Assembly: GCA_005888325.1 (NCBI GenBank)
Contig: VAWU01000032.1
Span: forward strand, 72,569 to 136,568
Direction: 5' to 3'
Source: Actinomycetota bacterium
GTDB lineage: Bacteria; Actinomycetota; Acidimicrobiia; Acidimicrobiales; AC-14
Length of the DNA: 64,000 bases
Under the pieces are notes generated by a model. It ran no database searches. It was not told the DNA's origin and saw nothing but the letters and a program-made list of their open reading frames with translations. The position numbers and the translations under genes are program-made. Positions 34,828-44,383 of the stretch are shown here, piece by piece. Each line of letters begins with the position of its first letter. The stretch's first letter is position 1.

Positions 34828-35667
34828 TCAGTCCAAGCCCTGAGGCCAGTCGCCCGGCACCCGCTGCCGCCAGTGCGGCGGGCGTCGCTCCACGAACGCC
34901 GACGCGCCCTCGCGCGCATCACCCGCGCCCATGACGTAGCGGTGGAACTCGGTCTCCATCCGGCCCACCGCGTCGCGATCCGCATCCGACCACAGCAGCC
35001 GCTTGCTCAGCGCGACCGACAGCGGAGCGGTGTGCACCGCGATGTCGTTTGCCATCGCCAGCGCGGCCGGGAGGACATCGGGCGCGCGAAGCGCCCGGGA
35101 CGCGATCCCGAGATCGACCGCCTCGCGTCCTGAGAACGTCCGGCCGGTGAGGAGCAGCTCGGTGGCGCGCGCGAACCCGATGGCCCTCGGCACCGTCCAG
35201 TGGGCATGCATGTCGGGGAGCACACCTCTCCGCACGTGAAGGAACCCGAGGGTGGCGTCCTCGGCCACGACGCGGATGTCGCATTGCATGGCGATGGTGA
35301 GGCCGATGCCGACGGCGTGACCGTTCACCGCGGCGATCACCGGCTTGCGCACCTCCCACGCCGCGGGCCGGACCGGCGAGGCGGTGAAGCCCTCACCCGG
35401 CGCGGCGAAGGTGTCGCCGGCGCCGCCGAGATCGGCGCCCGCGCAGAAGGCGCGCCCCGCACCCGTGACGACGACTGCGCGGACGCCGTCGTCGCCGTCG
35501 CACGCCGCGTAGGCGCGTCCGAGCGCGGCGCCCATGCGACCGGTGAAGGCGTTGAGCCGGTCGGGACGGTCGAGCGTGAGCACCGCGACCTCACCCACGC
35601 GCTCGACTCGCACCTCATCGGCGGGTCCCTGGGCGTCGGAGCCGTGCCCGCTCATGCGGGAGGTCAT
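34828..35667 (-). CDS. Enoyl-CoA hydratase/isomerase family protein
   Basis: A 279-residue crotonase-fold protein: VAVLTLDRPDRLNAF, AFCAGADLGG and AAVNGHAVGIGLTIAMQCDI. Neither classical hydratase Glu is present. The first position reads GIGLTIAM and the second FLHVRRGVLPD, where an Asp resembles isomerase-type members. A dienoyl-CoA isomerase-like or other crotonase reaction is more likely than simple hydration. ATG 35667 is chosen; ATG 35655 is an alternative. It is divergent from the NUDIX gene, with only 11 bases between the two starts. Confidence 0.85.
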   Translation of the reverse strand: MTSRMSGHGSDAQGPADEVRVERVGEVAVLTLDRPDRLNAFTGRMGAALGRAYAACDGDDGVRAVVVTGAGRAFCAGADLGGAGDTFAAPGEGFTASPVRPAAWEVRKPVIAAVNGHAVGIGLTIAMQCDIRVVAEDATLGFLHVRRGVLPDMHAHWTVPRAIGFARATELLLTGRTFSGREAVDLGIASRALRAPDVLPAALAMANDIAVHTAPLSVALSKRLLWSDADRDAVGRMETEFHRYVMGAGDAREGASAFVERRPPHWRQRVPGDWPQGLD

Positions 35668-35678
35668 AGCCTCGCCCC

Positions 35679-36380
35679 GTGGCGGACACAACATCCTCGA
35701 ACCCGCCCGGCCCGTCGCCGATCCCCGCAGCCACGGTGATCGTCGCCCGCGACGGTGACGGTGGCCTCGAGACGCTGTTGATCCGTCGCAACACCGCGCT
35801 CGAGTTCGCCGGCGGGATGTGGGTGTTTCCGGGCGGGCGCATCGACCCGGGCGACTACCTGGCGGAAGCGCCGCACGACGAGGCGACCGCCGCCCGCCGC
35901 GCCGCGGTGCGTGAGGCGGCCGAGGAGGCGGGCCTCGTGCTCGACGAGGCCGATCTGGTGCCGTTCTCGCACTGGACCGCGCCGCCGATCTCGCCGAAGC
36001 GGTTCGCCACGTGGTTCTTCCTCGCCCCGTGCCCCGCCGTCACGCCGGTGATCACGATCGACGGCGGCGAGATCCACGACCACACGTGGATGCGGCCGGC
36101 CGACGCCATCGCCCGTCGCGAGGCCGGTGAGATCGACCTCGCCCCGCCGACGTGGATCACGCTCCACCGCATGGCCCGCTCGCCCGGTCTGTCGGCCGCG
36201 TTGCTCGACGCCCGCAGCCACGAGCCGGAGCGCTTCGAGACCCGTTTCTCACGCGTCGACGACGGCGTGGTCGCGGTCTACGAAGGTGACGTCGCGTACG
36301 ACGGGGGCCCGCTCCACGGACCGGGGCCGCGGCACCGGCTCTGGATGGTCGCGTCGGGCTGGCGCTACGAGCGCGACTGA
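35679..36380 (+). CDS. NUDIX hydrolase
   Basis: A 233-residue NUDIX protein. The box GGRIDPGDYLAEAPHDEA continues to AAVREAAEEAGL, giving the REXXEE metal-binding Glu residues with a longer insertion than usual. This and the size resemble the NUDT19/acyl-CoA diphosphatase-like group, so the substrate may be a CoA derivative rather than a nucleoside diphosphate. GTG 35679 is the start. It shares a short divergent promoter region with the crotonase gene. Confidence 0.86.
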   Translation: MADTTSSNPPGPSPIPAATVIVARDGDGGLETLLIRRNTALEFAGGMWVFPGGRIDPGDYLAEAPHDEATAARRAAVREAAEEAGLVLDEADLVPFSHWTAPPISPKRFATWFFLAPCPAVTPVITIDGGEIHDHTWMRPADAIARREAGEIDLAPPTWITLHRMARSPGLSAALLDARSHEPERFETRFSRVDDGVVAVYEGDVAYDGGPLHGPGPRHRLWMVASGWRYERD

Positions 36381-36399
36381 CGCTTTCGGGTTTCAGCCC

Positions 36400-38952
36400 T
36401 CAGTCCAACAGCACGCTGCGCAGGCGGTGGGGCTCGACGGTGAGACGGATGCGGTCGCCCTCGAGCGCGACCTCACCGTCGTCCGCCGGGCCTTCGTCGA
36501 GGCGCACCGGCCGGACGGCCGACACCGCGAAGCCGAGGTCGACCACCGCTTCGACCACCTCGTCGGTCGGGTTGAGCACCCGCAGCACGATGCCGTCGCC
36601 GCGCTCTGCCGGTTTGAGCGCGGACAAGACAATCGCACCCGGCGACAGCGTCAGCAACGACCGGCCCGCAGCCAGCAACGGGCCGGCCGGCCCCGCCGGG
36701 ACGGCGCGCAGCCCGAGCTCGACCGCGCGTGCGAGCGAGGGATCCGGCGCCGGCACCAGCGCCAGCGCCGCGTGCACGGGGCCGAGGCACTGGGCCCCGG
36801 GCGCGGGCAGGCCCGGGCCCGCGGGAACCGGCCGGGTGGTGAGGTCCATGCGCGCCAACCAGCCCAGGCCCCGCACGAGCGTGAGCGCGATCGTGCCGTC
36901 GGGCGACACCTCGGCCTCGTAGAGACCGGGCGCCACGACCACGAGGCCGTTGGCCGCCACCCAGCCCTGCTGGGGGAACGTCGTCGGCGCGGGATGGACC
37001 CACGCGCTGTCGTCGGGTGGCAACGACTCGCGCGTCGTCACGTCGAACGTGGTGGCGGCGGTGAAGCGCGCGACCGGCCGCCCCGTCGGGAACAGCAGGC
37101 GTAGGCGATGGTCACGCGCGGTGTTGTCGACGCGCAGGCGCAGGTCGACGCGCTCCACGCCGGCCATCACCCGGGCCTCGGTGACGATCGTGAGCCCGAC
37201 CGTCTCGCTCGATCGAGCCGCCCGCGACTCGTCGAGGCGCGCGGGAACGTCGAAGACCCGCGTAACGACAAGATGCTCGATGCCCGCCGGGTGGCGGTAC
37301 CGGTCGACCCGCGTCGAGGCCAGCGCGGCGCCGGGGTCACCGCCGACGGGGTCGAAGTCGTAGGTGTCGCCCCGGTCGCCGCGATCCTCGACGGCCGTGA
37401 GACCGGTGAAGCGCGCATCCCCGAGCCGAACGTCGAGCGTGCCGTCGTCGGCCGCGCTCACCTCCACGCCGCCCCACCCGATGTCGCGGCCACCGTCGTG
37501 CTCGTCCGGAGCGGCGGGGCCGGGCGCCAGCCGGTACCGACGCCACCCGAAGGCGGGGATGTCACGCGCCACGAACTCGACGTCGACCGCGGGGCTCTCG
37601 GTCAGCATCCGCACCCGGTGCGGGCTGTCCGTCACGACCATCCGGGCGGGCGCGCCGTCGACGACGAAGCCGTGGTGCGCCGACGACGCGAGCGCGAACG
37701 GGTGCACGTCGAGACCGGCCTGGGTTACCTGGTAGAGCGGGAAGCCGTCGAGCTCGAACCTCACCACGTCGGTGCGCACGCGGGGTGAGGGGTTGAAGAC
37801 GGCGATGTCGAGCTCGCTGGTCCACGGCACCCGGCGCTCGGCGCCGAGACCGGCCAGGCGCTCGAGCACGCGCGCGGTCGTCTCGCCGGCGAGCTCGTGG
37901 GCTTCGTAATAGCGCGCCTCCATCTGCTCGTGCACGCGGTCCTGTGAGCAACCGCAGATCGAGTCGTGTGCCTGGTTCTGCAGCAACGCCCGCCACGCGC
38001 GCCGGAGCGCGGGCCGTTCGTCGGGACAACCCAGCCGCCTGCCTATTGCAGCCCACGGCTCCGCCCATCCCTCGAGCCCGGCCTCCGCGTCGCGGTTCCG
38101 CCGCTTCAACCCGAGTCGCGCCGACCAGGTGCCGGGCAGGAGGTTGGCGACCCGCGCACCCACCAGCTCACCGGTGAACGTCGGAGCGGGCCCGTCCGGC
38201 GCGACGACGTCGAGATCGTCGAGCAGGCCGCGGCGCACCGTCCACCCCGTCGCCGTCGCGAGCGCGCGTGCGACGTCGCCGGTCGTCGTGTCGGGTGGCG
38301 AGTGGTCCATGCCGTTCATCAGCACCACCGGCCCGTGACCGTCAGGAGCCAGGCGCGAGGCGAGCCGCGTGAGCCGGGCCACCGCGGCGTCGGTGTCCTG
38401 CGGAAGTGACGACGCCGCGAAGTACCCCTCGGCCAGATGGTGCGCGACGACCGCGGTCCCGTCGGGCGCGACCCAGCGGTACACGGGCCCGAGCGCGTCG
38501 ATCTCGGCGCCGTTGCCGCGCCAGTAGACGAACGGGCCCAGCCCGAACCCGGCGAACAGCTGCGGGAGCTGGGCGGGATGGCCGAACGAGTCGGGCGTGT
38601 ACGCGACCCGGGAGGCCGCTCCGATCGTCGCCGCCACCCTCCGGCCCTCGAGCAGGTTGCGCACGTGCGCCTCACCCGACGGCAGGAGCGAGTCGGGCTG
38701 CACGTACCACGGCCCGACGGCGAGCCGCCCCGCCCGACACGCGGCCTCGAGCTCGGCGCGCCTACCGGGACGGACGTCGAGGTAGTCCTCGACGATCACC
38801 GACTGGCCGTCCAGCAGGAACCGCCAGCCGGGGTCGGCCGCCAGGAGGTCGAGCACCCGGTCGACGGTGTCGACCAGCCGGGCGCGGAACGCCTGGAACG
38901 TGCGGTACCACTCTCGGTCCCAGTGCGTGTGCGAAACCAGCAGACAGTCCAT
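36400..38952 (-). CDS. Glycoside hydrolase family 38 alpha-mannosidase-like enzyme
   Basis: An 850-residue cytoplasmic GH38 enzyme. The zinc site motif SHTHWDREW is at residues 7-15, the nucleophile Asp121 is in TPDSFGHP, and QNQAHDSICGCSQD marks the helical domain. The C-terminal half is the beta-sandwich region. Bacterial GH38 enzymes release alpha-linked mannose from oligosaccharides or act on mannosylglycerate. ATG 38952 gives the conserved N-terminus directly. It has no signal peptide, so the substrate is intracellular or imported. It is divergent from the amidohydrolase. Confidence 0.92.
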   Translation of the reverse strand: MDCLLVSHTHWDREWYRTFQAFRARLVDTVDRVLDLLAADPGWRFLLDGQSVIVEDYLDVRPGRRAELEAACRAGRLAVGPWYVQPDSLLPSGEAHVRNLLEGRRVAATIGAASRVAYTPDSFGHPAQLPQLFAGFGLGPFVYWRGNGAEIDALGPVYRWVAPDGTAVVAHHLAEGYFAASSLPQDTDAAVARLTRLASRLAPDGHGPVVLMNGMDHSPPDTTTGDVARALATATGWTVRRGLLDDLDVVAPDGPAPTFTGELVGARVANLLPGTWSARLGLKRRNRDAEAGLEGWAEPWAAIGRRLGCPDERPALRRAWRALLQNQAHDSICGCSQDRVHEQMEARYYEAHELAGETTARVLERLAGLGAERRVPWTSELDIAVFNPSPRVRTDVVRFELDGFPLYQVTQAGLDVHPFALASSAHHGFVVDGAPARMVVTDSPHRVRMLTESPAVDVEFVARDIPAFGWRRYRLAPGPAAPDEHDGGRDIGWGGVEVSAADDGTLDVRLGDARFTGLTAVEDRGDRGDTYDFDPVGGDPGAALASTRVDRYRHPAGIEHLVVTRVFDVPARLDESRAARSSETVGLTIVTEARVMAGVERVDLRLRVDNTARDHRLRLLFPTGRPVARFTAATTFDVTTRESLPPDDSAWVHPAPTTFPQQGWVAANGLVVVAPGLYEAEVSPDGTIALTLVRGLGWLARMDLTTRPVPAGPGLPAPGAQCLGPVHAALALVPAPDPSLARAVELGLRAVPAGPAGPLLAAGRSLLTLSPGAIVLSALKPAERGDGIVLRVLNPTDEVVEAVVDLGFAVSAVRPVRLDEGPADDGEVALEGDRIRLTVEPHRLRSVLLD

Positions 38953-39007
38953 GGCCGTGATCCTCGCACCCGCCCCGGCCGCGCCCGGCCCGTGGTAGAC
39001 GGGAGGG

Positions 39008-40180
39008 GTGAGCGACCGTGCATTCGACGCCGACAACCACTACTACGAGGCACTCGACGCGTTCACCCGTCACCTCGACCCTAAACTCGGGCCTCGCATC
39101 ATCCAGTGGGCAGACGTGGGGGGCCGCAAGTACCACGTGATCGGCGGACGCGTGAGCCGCGCCGTCGTCAACCCCACGTTCGACCCGGTGGCCAAGGCGG
39201 GCGCGCTGGCCGAGTACTTCCGGGGCAACGCGTCGGGAAGGCGGCCGCAGGAGTACCTCGCCGTCCGCGAGCCCATTCGTCCCGAGTACCGAGACCGCGA
39301 CGCGCGGCTGCGGGTGATGGACGACCAGGGTGTCGACCGCATCTGGCTGTTCCCCACGCTCGGGATGATCTACGAGGAGCTGCTGGCCCACGATCCCGAG
39401 GGCGTCGCGATCATGTACCGCGCCTTCAACCGCTGGTTGTCGGAGGACTGGGGCTGCAACTACCGCGATCGCATCTTCGCCGCGCCGTACATCTCGCTCG
39501 CCGACATCGACGCCGCCGTCGGAGAGCTCGAACGGGCGCTGGCCGACGACGCCCGGGTGGTCTGCATGAGGCCTGCGGCGCCGACCACCGCACGCGGGCA
39601 GCTCCCGCCGGCGCACCCCGCCTTCGATCCATTCTGGGCGCGCGTCGACGAAGCCGGCATCACCGTCGTGGTCCACGCGGGCGACAGCGGCTACCCCTCC
39701 AACGGCTACGCGCCCGATGGATTCGCGGCCACCTTCGAGGGCGCCAACCGGCCGTCGGTCAAGATGCTGAACATGGAGCGGGCGATCTACGACTTCCTCG
39801 CTTCTCTTGTGTTCGACGGGCTGTTCGCGCGCTTCCCCAACGTCCGCATCGCGTCGGTGGAGAACGGGTCGGAGTTCCTGCGCGATCTGTTCCGCAAGCT
39901 GCGCTCCGCGTCCCGCAAGCTGCCCGGGTTCTTCGCCGAGGACCCCGTCGAGACGTTCCGGCGTCACATCTGGGTGAATCCGTTCTGGGAGGACGACGTC
40001 AACGAGGTCGTCGAGCTCATGGGCGCGGACCGGGTGATCTTCGGCTCGGACTGGCCCCACATCGAGGGCATGGCGCAGCCCCTCGACTACGCGGTCGAGT
40101 TGAAGGCGTTCGACGACGCGACGCAGCGCCTCATCCTGCGGGACAACGCGCTCGAGCTCAACGAGCGGCGTCCGGCCTGA
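39008..40180 (+). CDS. Amidohydrolase-family TIM-barrel metal-dependent hydrolase
   Basis: A 390-residue amidohydrolase_2-type protein. It has DADNHYYE at the N-terminus, a central His (VVVHAGDSGY), a conserved SVENGSEFL and FGSDWPHIEG with the catalytic Asp. This group includes decarboxylases and hydrolases of aromatic or cyclic acids; the substrate is unknown. The first metal pair reads D-A-D-N-H, as in some actinobacterial members. GTG 39008 follows GGAGGG with very short spacing. Confidence 0.86.
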   Translation: MSDRAFDADNHYYEALDAFTRHLDPKLGPRIIQWADVGGRKYHVIGGRVSRAVVNPTFDPVAKAGALAEYFRGNASGRRPQEYLAVREPIRPEYRDRDARLRVMDDQGVDRIWLFPTLGMIYEELLAHDPEGVAIMYRAFNRWLSEDWGCNYRDRIFAAPYISLADIDAAVGELERALADDARVVCMRPAAPTTARGQLPPAHPAFDPFWARVDEAGITVVVHAGDSGYPSNGYAPDGFAATFEGANRPSVKMLNMERAIYDFLASLVFDGLFARFPNVRIASVENGSEFLRDLFRKLRSASRKLPGFFAEDPVETFRRHIWVNPFWEDDVNEVVELMGADRVIFGSDWPHIEGMAQPLDYAVELKAFDDATQRLILRDNALELNERRPA

Positions 40181-40187
40181 CTGCGCG

Positions 40188-41396
40188 TCAGTGCGCCGCC
40201 CGCCAGGCCTTCGCCTGGCGGCCCACCAGATCGATCAGGTTGCCGAGCGCGACGTTGACGTCGACGAGGTGCATCCCCCATTGCGCGGTGAGGTCGCCGC
40301 CGATGTCGTCGACGCGAGGGCCGGGATCGGGATGCACGGTCAGCTGCAGGTATGAGAACGGGCCTGCGTCGACGCAGGCCGACGACACGAGGCCGGGCAG
40401 GGCGACGAATGGCGTGGAGATCGCAGGCGGGTTGGCGACGCCCGCGGCGAACACGCGGAACACCCGGCCGATGAGCTGGGCGGTGTCTCTCGCGTCGAAG
40501 TACGACACCAACGGGCCGCTGCCGCCACCGAGGCTGGCCGGGTTGGTGCACAACGCCCGCTGGCCCGGCTCCCGCACGCGTCCGAAGAGCGAGTCGGCCG
40601 GGGGCGGCGACGTCGAGCGGAACGAGGAGTAGGTGATCACACAGCCGACGTTGGACGATGCGCGACACGCAGCAACGTGCTTGAACGAACCGCCAACGTC
40701 CTTCCCGGCGGGCACGCCGACCGCGCTGCCCAGCAGCAGGCCCGAGATCAAGCGGTCGCGCAGCTTCGGGTTGGGGTCAATCTCCTCGGCGATGAGGCGG
40801 CGCAGGTGGCCGGCGCCCTGCGAGTGCCCGATGAGCACGAACGGCCGTCCTCCGTTGAGGTGGCCGAGGTAGTAGCGGAAGGCGTCCAGCACGTCGGCGT
40901 ACGCGATCCCGCTGTAATCGACGTTGGCGTTGGAGGGGGCCGTGAGCGTGCGCTGCCGGTAGAGCGGTGCGTAGATCCCGCACTCCTTGCCGAACCGGGC
41001 GGCCTGGGTGCGGACGGTGAAGGTCTCCTCCGTGTACTTGCCGTCGAACGCCGCGTTGCCTTCGGCACCGAGCCGGACGGTCGGGTACACGTAGAAGCAG
41101 TCGAATGCCGGCCGCTTGGCCGGGACGAACGGCTCCGGGGTGAGCGTGCCGTCGGCCGCCACCACCGTCGCGTCGAGGTCGCCGCCGCAGCGGTTTCGGA
41201 CGAGGTCGGGGCGACAGAGCCAGTGCTCGACGGACGCGTAGACGTCGCTCTTGTACCCCGGGAAGAAGATCTCCGCTCCCCCGCGGCGAGATGCCGCACT
41301 CGTGGTCGGCCCGGCCGCGCCGCCGTTGCTGCTCGAGCACGCGGCGGCGAGCAGCAGGGTGCCCAGGACGACCGGGACGACGCGTCGCACGAGCAC
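40188..41396 (-). CDS. DUF3089 lipoprotein with alpha/beta hydrolase fold
   Basis: A 402-residue exported protein. The signal peptide VVPVVLGTLLLAAAC ends in a lipobox Cys, so it is probably membrane-anchored outside the cell. DUF3089 hallmarks include DCFYVYPTV, YADVLDAFRYYL and the nucleophile elbow IGHSQGAGHLRRL. The family is thought to hold lysophospholipase-like esterases; the substrate is not known. GTG 41396 gives a standard signal peptide. It is divergent from the catalase-like gene. Confidence 0.86.
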   Translation of the reverse strand: MLVRRVVPVVLGTLLLAAACSSSNGGAAGPTTSAASRRGGAEIFFPGYKSDVYASVEHWLCRPDLVRNRCGGDLDATVVAADGTLTPEPFVPAKRPAFDCFYVYPTVRLGAEGNAAFDGKYTEETFTVRTQAARFGKECGIYAPLYRQRTLTAPSNANVDYSGIAYADVLDAFRYYLGHLNGGRPFVLIGHSQGAGHLRRLIAEEIDPNPKLRDRLISGLLLGSAVGVPAGKDVGGSFKHVAACRASSNVGCVITYSSFRSTSPPPADSLFGRVREPGQRALCTNPASLGGGSGPLVSYFDARDTAQLIGRVFRVFAAGVANPPAISTPFVALPGLVSSACVDAGPFSYLQLTVHPDPGPRVDDIGGDLTAQWGMHLVDVNVALGNLIDLVGRQAKAWRAAH

Positions 41397-41448
41397 GATC
41401 GCAAACGGTAGCCGCCTGTCCCGGCCGAACAGCCTAGGCTCGCCGATC

Positions 41449-42375
41449 GTGGCCGATCTCAGCGATCGTCTCGTCGATGCTCTCCACACGATGTACGGCA
41501 CCCACCCGGGTCACCGTGCCGCGCACGCCAAGGGGATGCTGTGCGCGGCAACGTTCACGGCGACGCCCGCGGCCGCCGAGCTCAGCCGGGCCGAGCACCT
41601 CCAGGGAGCTCGGTTGCGCGCCCACGTGCGCTTCTCCAACGGCAACGGCGACCCCGGCGTCCCCGACGGCACCCGCGACGGGCGCGGTGTCGCGGTCAAG
41701 GTCTACCTGCCCGCCGGGGGCACCACCGACATCGTCGGGCTCAGCCTGCCGACGTTCTTCGTGCGCACACCCGAGGACCTGCTGGCTTTCAACGAGGCGC
41801 GCCGGCCCGATCCGGCCACCGGCCAGCTCGACATGGAGAAGGTCGGCGCGTTCCTCGCCGCGCACCCCGAGACCGTGCCGGCCGTGACCGCGGCGATCAC
41901 GGCCCCGATGCCGGAGAGCTACGCCCGCCTGACCTACCACGGCATCCACGCCTTCAAGTTCGTCGCCGCCGACGGGTCGTCCCGCCATGCGCGCTGGCAC
42001 CTCGTTCCCGACGACGGCGACGCGTCGATCAGCGACGACGAGGCCGCGGCGCGCGATCCCGATTACCTGCAGCAGGAGCTGGCCGATCGCCTCGCGACGG
42101 CACCGGCCGGGTTTCATCTCGAGCTCGAGCTCGCCGAGGCAGACGACGCGGTCGACGATCCCACCGCCGTCTGGCCCGAGGGACGCACCCGCGTGCGCAT
42201 CGCCCGGGTCGAGGTCACCGGCCTCGCCTTCGACCGCGAACGCGACGGCGACATCCTCGTGTTCGACCCGACGCGCGTCCCCGACGGCATCGAGCTCACC
42301 GCCGACCCCATCCTCCACGCCCGCTCGGGCGCGTACCGGGTGTCGGTGGCCCGGCGCACCGCCGCCCCGAGCTGA
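41449..42375 (+). CDS. Catalase-family peroxidase (short form)
   Basis: A 308-residue haem catalase-like protein of the small SrpA/YodX type. The distal His is in HPGHRAAHAKG, VRFSNGNGDP and RDGRGVAVKVY match the catalase core, and the C-terminal DPILHARSGAYRVS carries the proximal Tyr. Members typically act as peroxidases rather than efficient catalases. There is no signal peptide. GTG 41449 starts at the expected family position. It would detoxify organic or hydrogen peroxides in the cytoplasm. Confidence 0.86.
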   Translation: MADLSDRLVDALHTMYGTHPGHRAAHAKGMLCAATFTATPAAAELSRAEHLQGARLRAHVRFSNGNGDPGVPDGTRDGRGVAVKVYLPAGGTTDIVGLSLPTFFVRTPEDLLAFNEARRPDPATGQLDMEKVGAFLAAHPETVPAVTAAITAPMPESYARLTYHGIHAFKFVAADGSSRHARWHLVPDDGDASISDDEAAARDPDYLQQELADRLATAPAGFHLELELAEADDAVDDPTAVWPEGRTRVRIARVEVTGLAFDRERDGDILVFDPTRVPDGIELTADPILHARSGAYRVSVARRTAAPS

Positions 42376-42394
42376 GCCGACCCTACGACCCGCG

Positions 42395-43591
42395 TCAGCG
42401 AGCGAGGCCCCGGACCCCGTCGCAGAGGGCGCCCAGCTCGTCGTCGGTGTTGTAGTAGTGCACTGAGGCCCGGACCAGGTCGCCCGGCGGGCCGTCGGGG
42501 CCGGCCAGCAGGGCGTGCTCGTGCCAGGCGACCCACGTGTTGATCGCCTGTTCCCGCAACCTCCGGCGCACCTCGACCGCCGGTAGCGACCCGACGGAGA
42601 AGGTCACGATGCCGCAGAGCCGCCGGCCACGATCGTGCACCGCCACGCCGGGGATGGTGGCGAGCTCGGTCCGGAGCCGGGCCGCGAGCCCGGACACCCG
42701 CGCCTCGATGGCCTCGATCCCGACTTCGAGCGCGTAGTCGACGGCCACACCGAGCCCGATCTTGGCCGCGTAGTTCGACTCCCAGCTCTCGAAGCGACGG
42801 GCGTCGTCGCGCAACTCGTAACGATCGGGTGCCGTCCAGCGCGCCGCGTGCACGTCGAGCAGCGGCGGCTCGAGTCGCTCGATGACCGAAGCCCGTGTAT
42901 AGGAGAAACCCGTGCCGCGCGGCCCGCGCAGGAACTTGCGCCCCGGCGCGGCGAGGATGTCGCATCTCAGCTCGTCGACGTCGACCCGCAGCTGACCCAC
43001 CGACTGGCACGCGTCGAGCAGGAACAGGGCGCCGGCATCGTGCGCGATCCGGCCCACCTCCGCCGCCGGGTTCACCAGTCCGTTGTTGGCGGGAACATGG
43101 GTGAGCGCTATCAGCTTCACGTCGTCGTCGACGCGCGTGCGAAGCGCATCCACGTCAATCTGACCGTGCTGATCGTCGTCGACGACCTCGATGCGCGCCC
43201 CGGTGCGGGCGGCCACCTGCAGGAGCGCGATGACGTTGCTCACGTATTCGCTGCGGCCGGTCAGCACCCGATCGCCCGGCCCCAGGCCGACCGCGTAGAG
43301 GGCCATGTCCCAGGCGCGGGTGGCGCTTTCGGCGACGGCGATCTCGTGCGGCTCCGCGCCGATGAGCCTCGCGAGCGCGTCATAGGTGTGCTCGACGCGC
43401 GACGCGGCCTCCTCGGCCGCCTCGTACCCGCCGATGCCGGCTTCCCGTTCGAGGTGCCCGATCATCGCCTCGAGCACGGGGCGGGGCGCGAGCGCCGCAC
43501 CCGCGTTGTTGAGATGGACGACGCGGCCGCAGCCAGGGGTGTCCGCGCGGGCTCGCTCGACGTCGATCAAGGGCTGCCGCTCACCGGTCAA
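42395..43591 (-). CDS. Class V aminotransferase/cysteine desulfurase-like PLP enzyme
   Basis: A 398-residue fold-type I PLP enzyme. VHLNNAGAALAP starts the family, DACQSVGQLRVDV carries the cofactor Asp/Gln, and the Schiff-base Lys is in LAAPGRKFLRGPRGTGF. It resembles the SufS/CsdA group, but I see no typical desulfurase Cys loop near the C-terminus. A transaminase or lyase role is equally possible. The start is TTG 43591, the first start before the conserved region. The gene follows the ABC permease on the same strand by 21 bases. Confidence 0.82.
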   Translation of the reverse strand: MTGERQPLIDVERARADTPGCGRVVHLNNAGAALAPRPVLEAMIGHLEREAGIGGYEAAEEAASRVEHTYDALARLIGAEPHEIAVAESATRAWDMALYAVGLGPGDRVLTGRSEYVSNVIALLQVAARTGARIEVVDDDQHGQIDVDALRTRVDDDVKLIALTHVPANNGLVNPAAEVGRIAHDAGALFLLDACQSVGQLRVDVDELRCDILAAPGRKFLRGPRGTGFSYTRASVIERLEPPLLDVHAARWTAPDRYELRDDARRFESWESNYAAKIGLGVAVDYALEVGIEAIEARVSGLAARLRTELATIPGVAVHDRGRRLCGIVTFSVGSLPAVEVRRRLREQAINTWVAWHEHALLAGPDGPPGDLVRASVHYYNTDDELGALCDGVRGLAR

Positions 43592-43612
43592 CCGTAGGCG
43601 CGCCCGACGCGC

Positions 43613-44383
43613 TCAGTCGGACGAGCCGCTGAGCCGCAGGTGCCCCAGCCGCCATCCCGACAGCGTCAGGCAGACGAGCGTGATCACCACGAGCTGCGCC
43701 GCTGCTCCCCACCCTCGGGCCAGGCCGTCGCGCACGAGGTCGGAGGGGACGTCGGTGAGCCCGCCGAACACCGCGAACGCCAGCCAGCGCGGCGACAGTT
43801 GGGCGACGCTGACGAGCGCAGTGGCCACGAGGCTCTCGCCGAGGAGCACGACTCCGAGCGACCACACCGTCGCGCGCCGGGTGGCGCAGCCGAGGAGCAC
43901 GAACACCGCCACATACGCGCAGGCACCAACGACCGTCGCCGCCGCCGCAGCCGCCGCCGCCTCGGGTACTCCGGCCACCACGGCCGCGAGGGCGAAGGCG
44001 GGGACGATCGTCACCCACGCGACGAGGGTGCCGGCGGCCCAACGGGCGACGGCGATCGTCCGGAACGGAACCGGTGACAGCCACGTGAAGGGCAGCGTGC
44101 CGGCGCGAACCTCGGCGCCCATGACCGCGTCACCGATGACGAGGCACGCGATGGGCAACAGCAAGCCGAACAGGCCGTGGTCCGCGACCCGGGCGAAGCC
44201 TTCGGACGCGGTGCCGTGGTCGGTCCGGGCGAGCAGGCCGAAGAGAATCGCCATGGCGCACGGCAGGAGCAGGCCCCAGCGGCGCTTCCGCGGAAAGCAC
44301 GCACGCAGCGCGAACCCGGTGACCGCGATCGCGGGTCTGCGGGCACGGGAGCTGCGCGCCTCCGCTTCGCTCTGCTCACTCAT
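43613..44383 (-). CDS. ABC-2 type transporter permease, second exporter
   Basis: A 256-residue membrane protein with about six hydrophobic segments (LLLPCAMAILFGLLA, FGLLLPIACLVIGDAV, VGACAYVAVFVLLGCA and others), typical of single-domain ABC-2 permeases. Its ATG overlaps the ATPase stop as ATGA, so the two form a heteromeric exporter. The N-terminus MSEQSEAEARSS is encoded by a diverged copy of the 37-base start-codon repeat. A poly-Ala run sits near residues 141-149. Substrate unknown. Confidence 0.8.
   Translation of the reverse strand: MSEQSEAEARSSRARRPAIAVTGFALRACFPRKRRWGLLLPCAMAILFGLLARTDHGTASEGFARVADHGLFGLLLPIACLVIGDAVMGAEVRAGTLPFTWLSPVPFRTIAVARWAAGTLVAWVTIVPAFALAAVVAGVPEAAAAAAAATVVGACAYVAVFVLLGCATRRATVWSLGVVLLGESLVATALVSVAQLSPRWLAFAVFGGLTDVPSDLVRDGLARGWGAAAQLVVITLVCLTLSGWRLGHLRLSGSSD

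Noticed and set aside
39106-40632. 508-residue plus-strand open frame
   Set aside because: It is another frame of the amidohydrolase gene running into an antisense region; no motif is visible.
43926-43960. GCC-rich short tandem repeat in the permease
   Set aside because: It encodes a poly-Ala stretch in frame and is a simple codon run, not a mobile or regulatory repeat.
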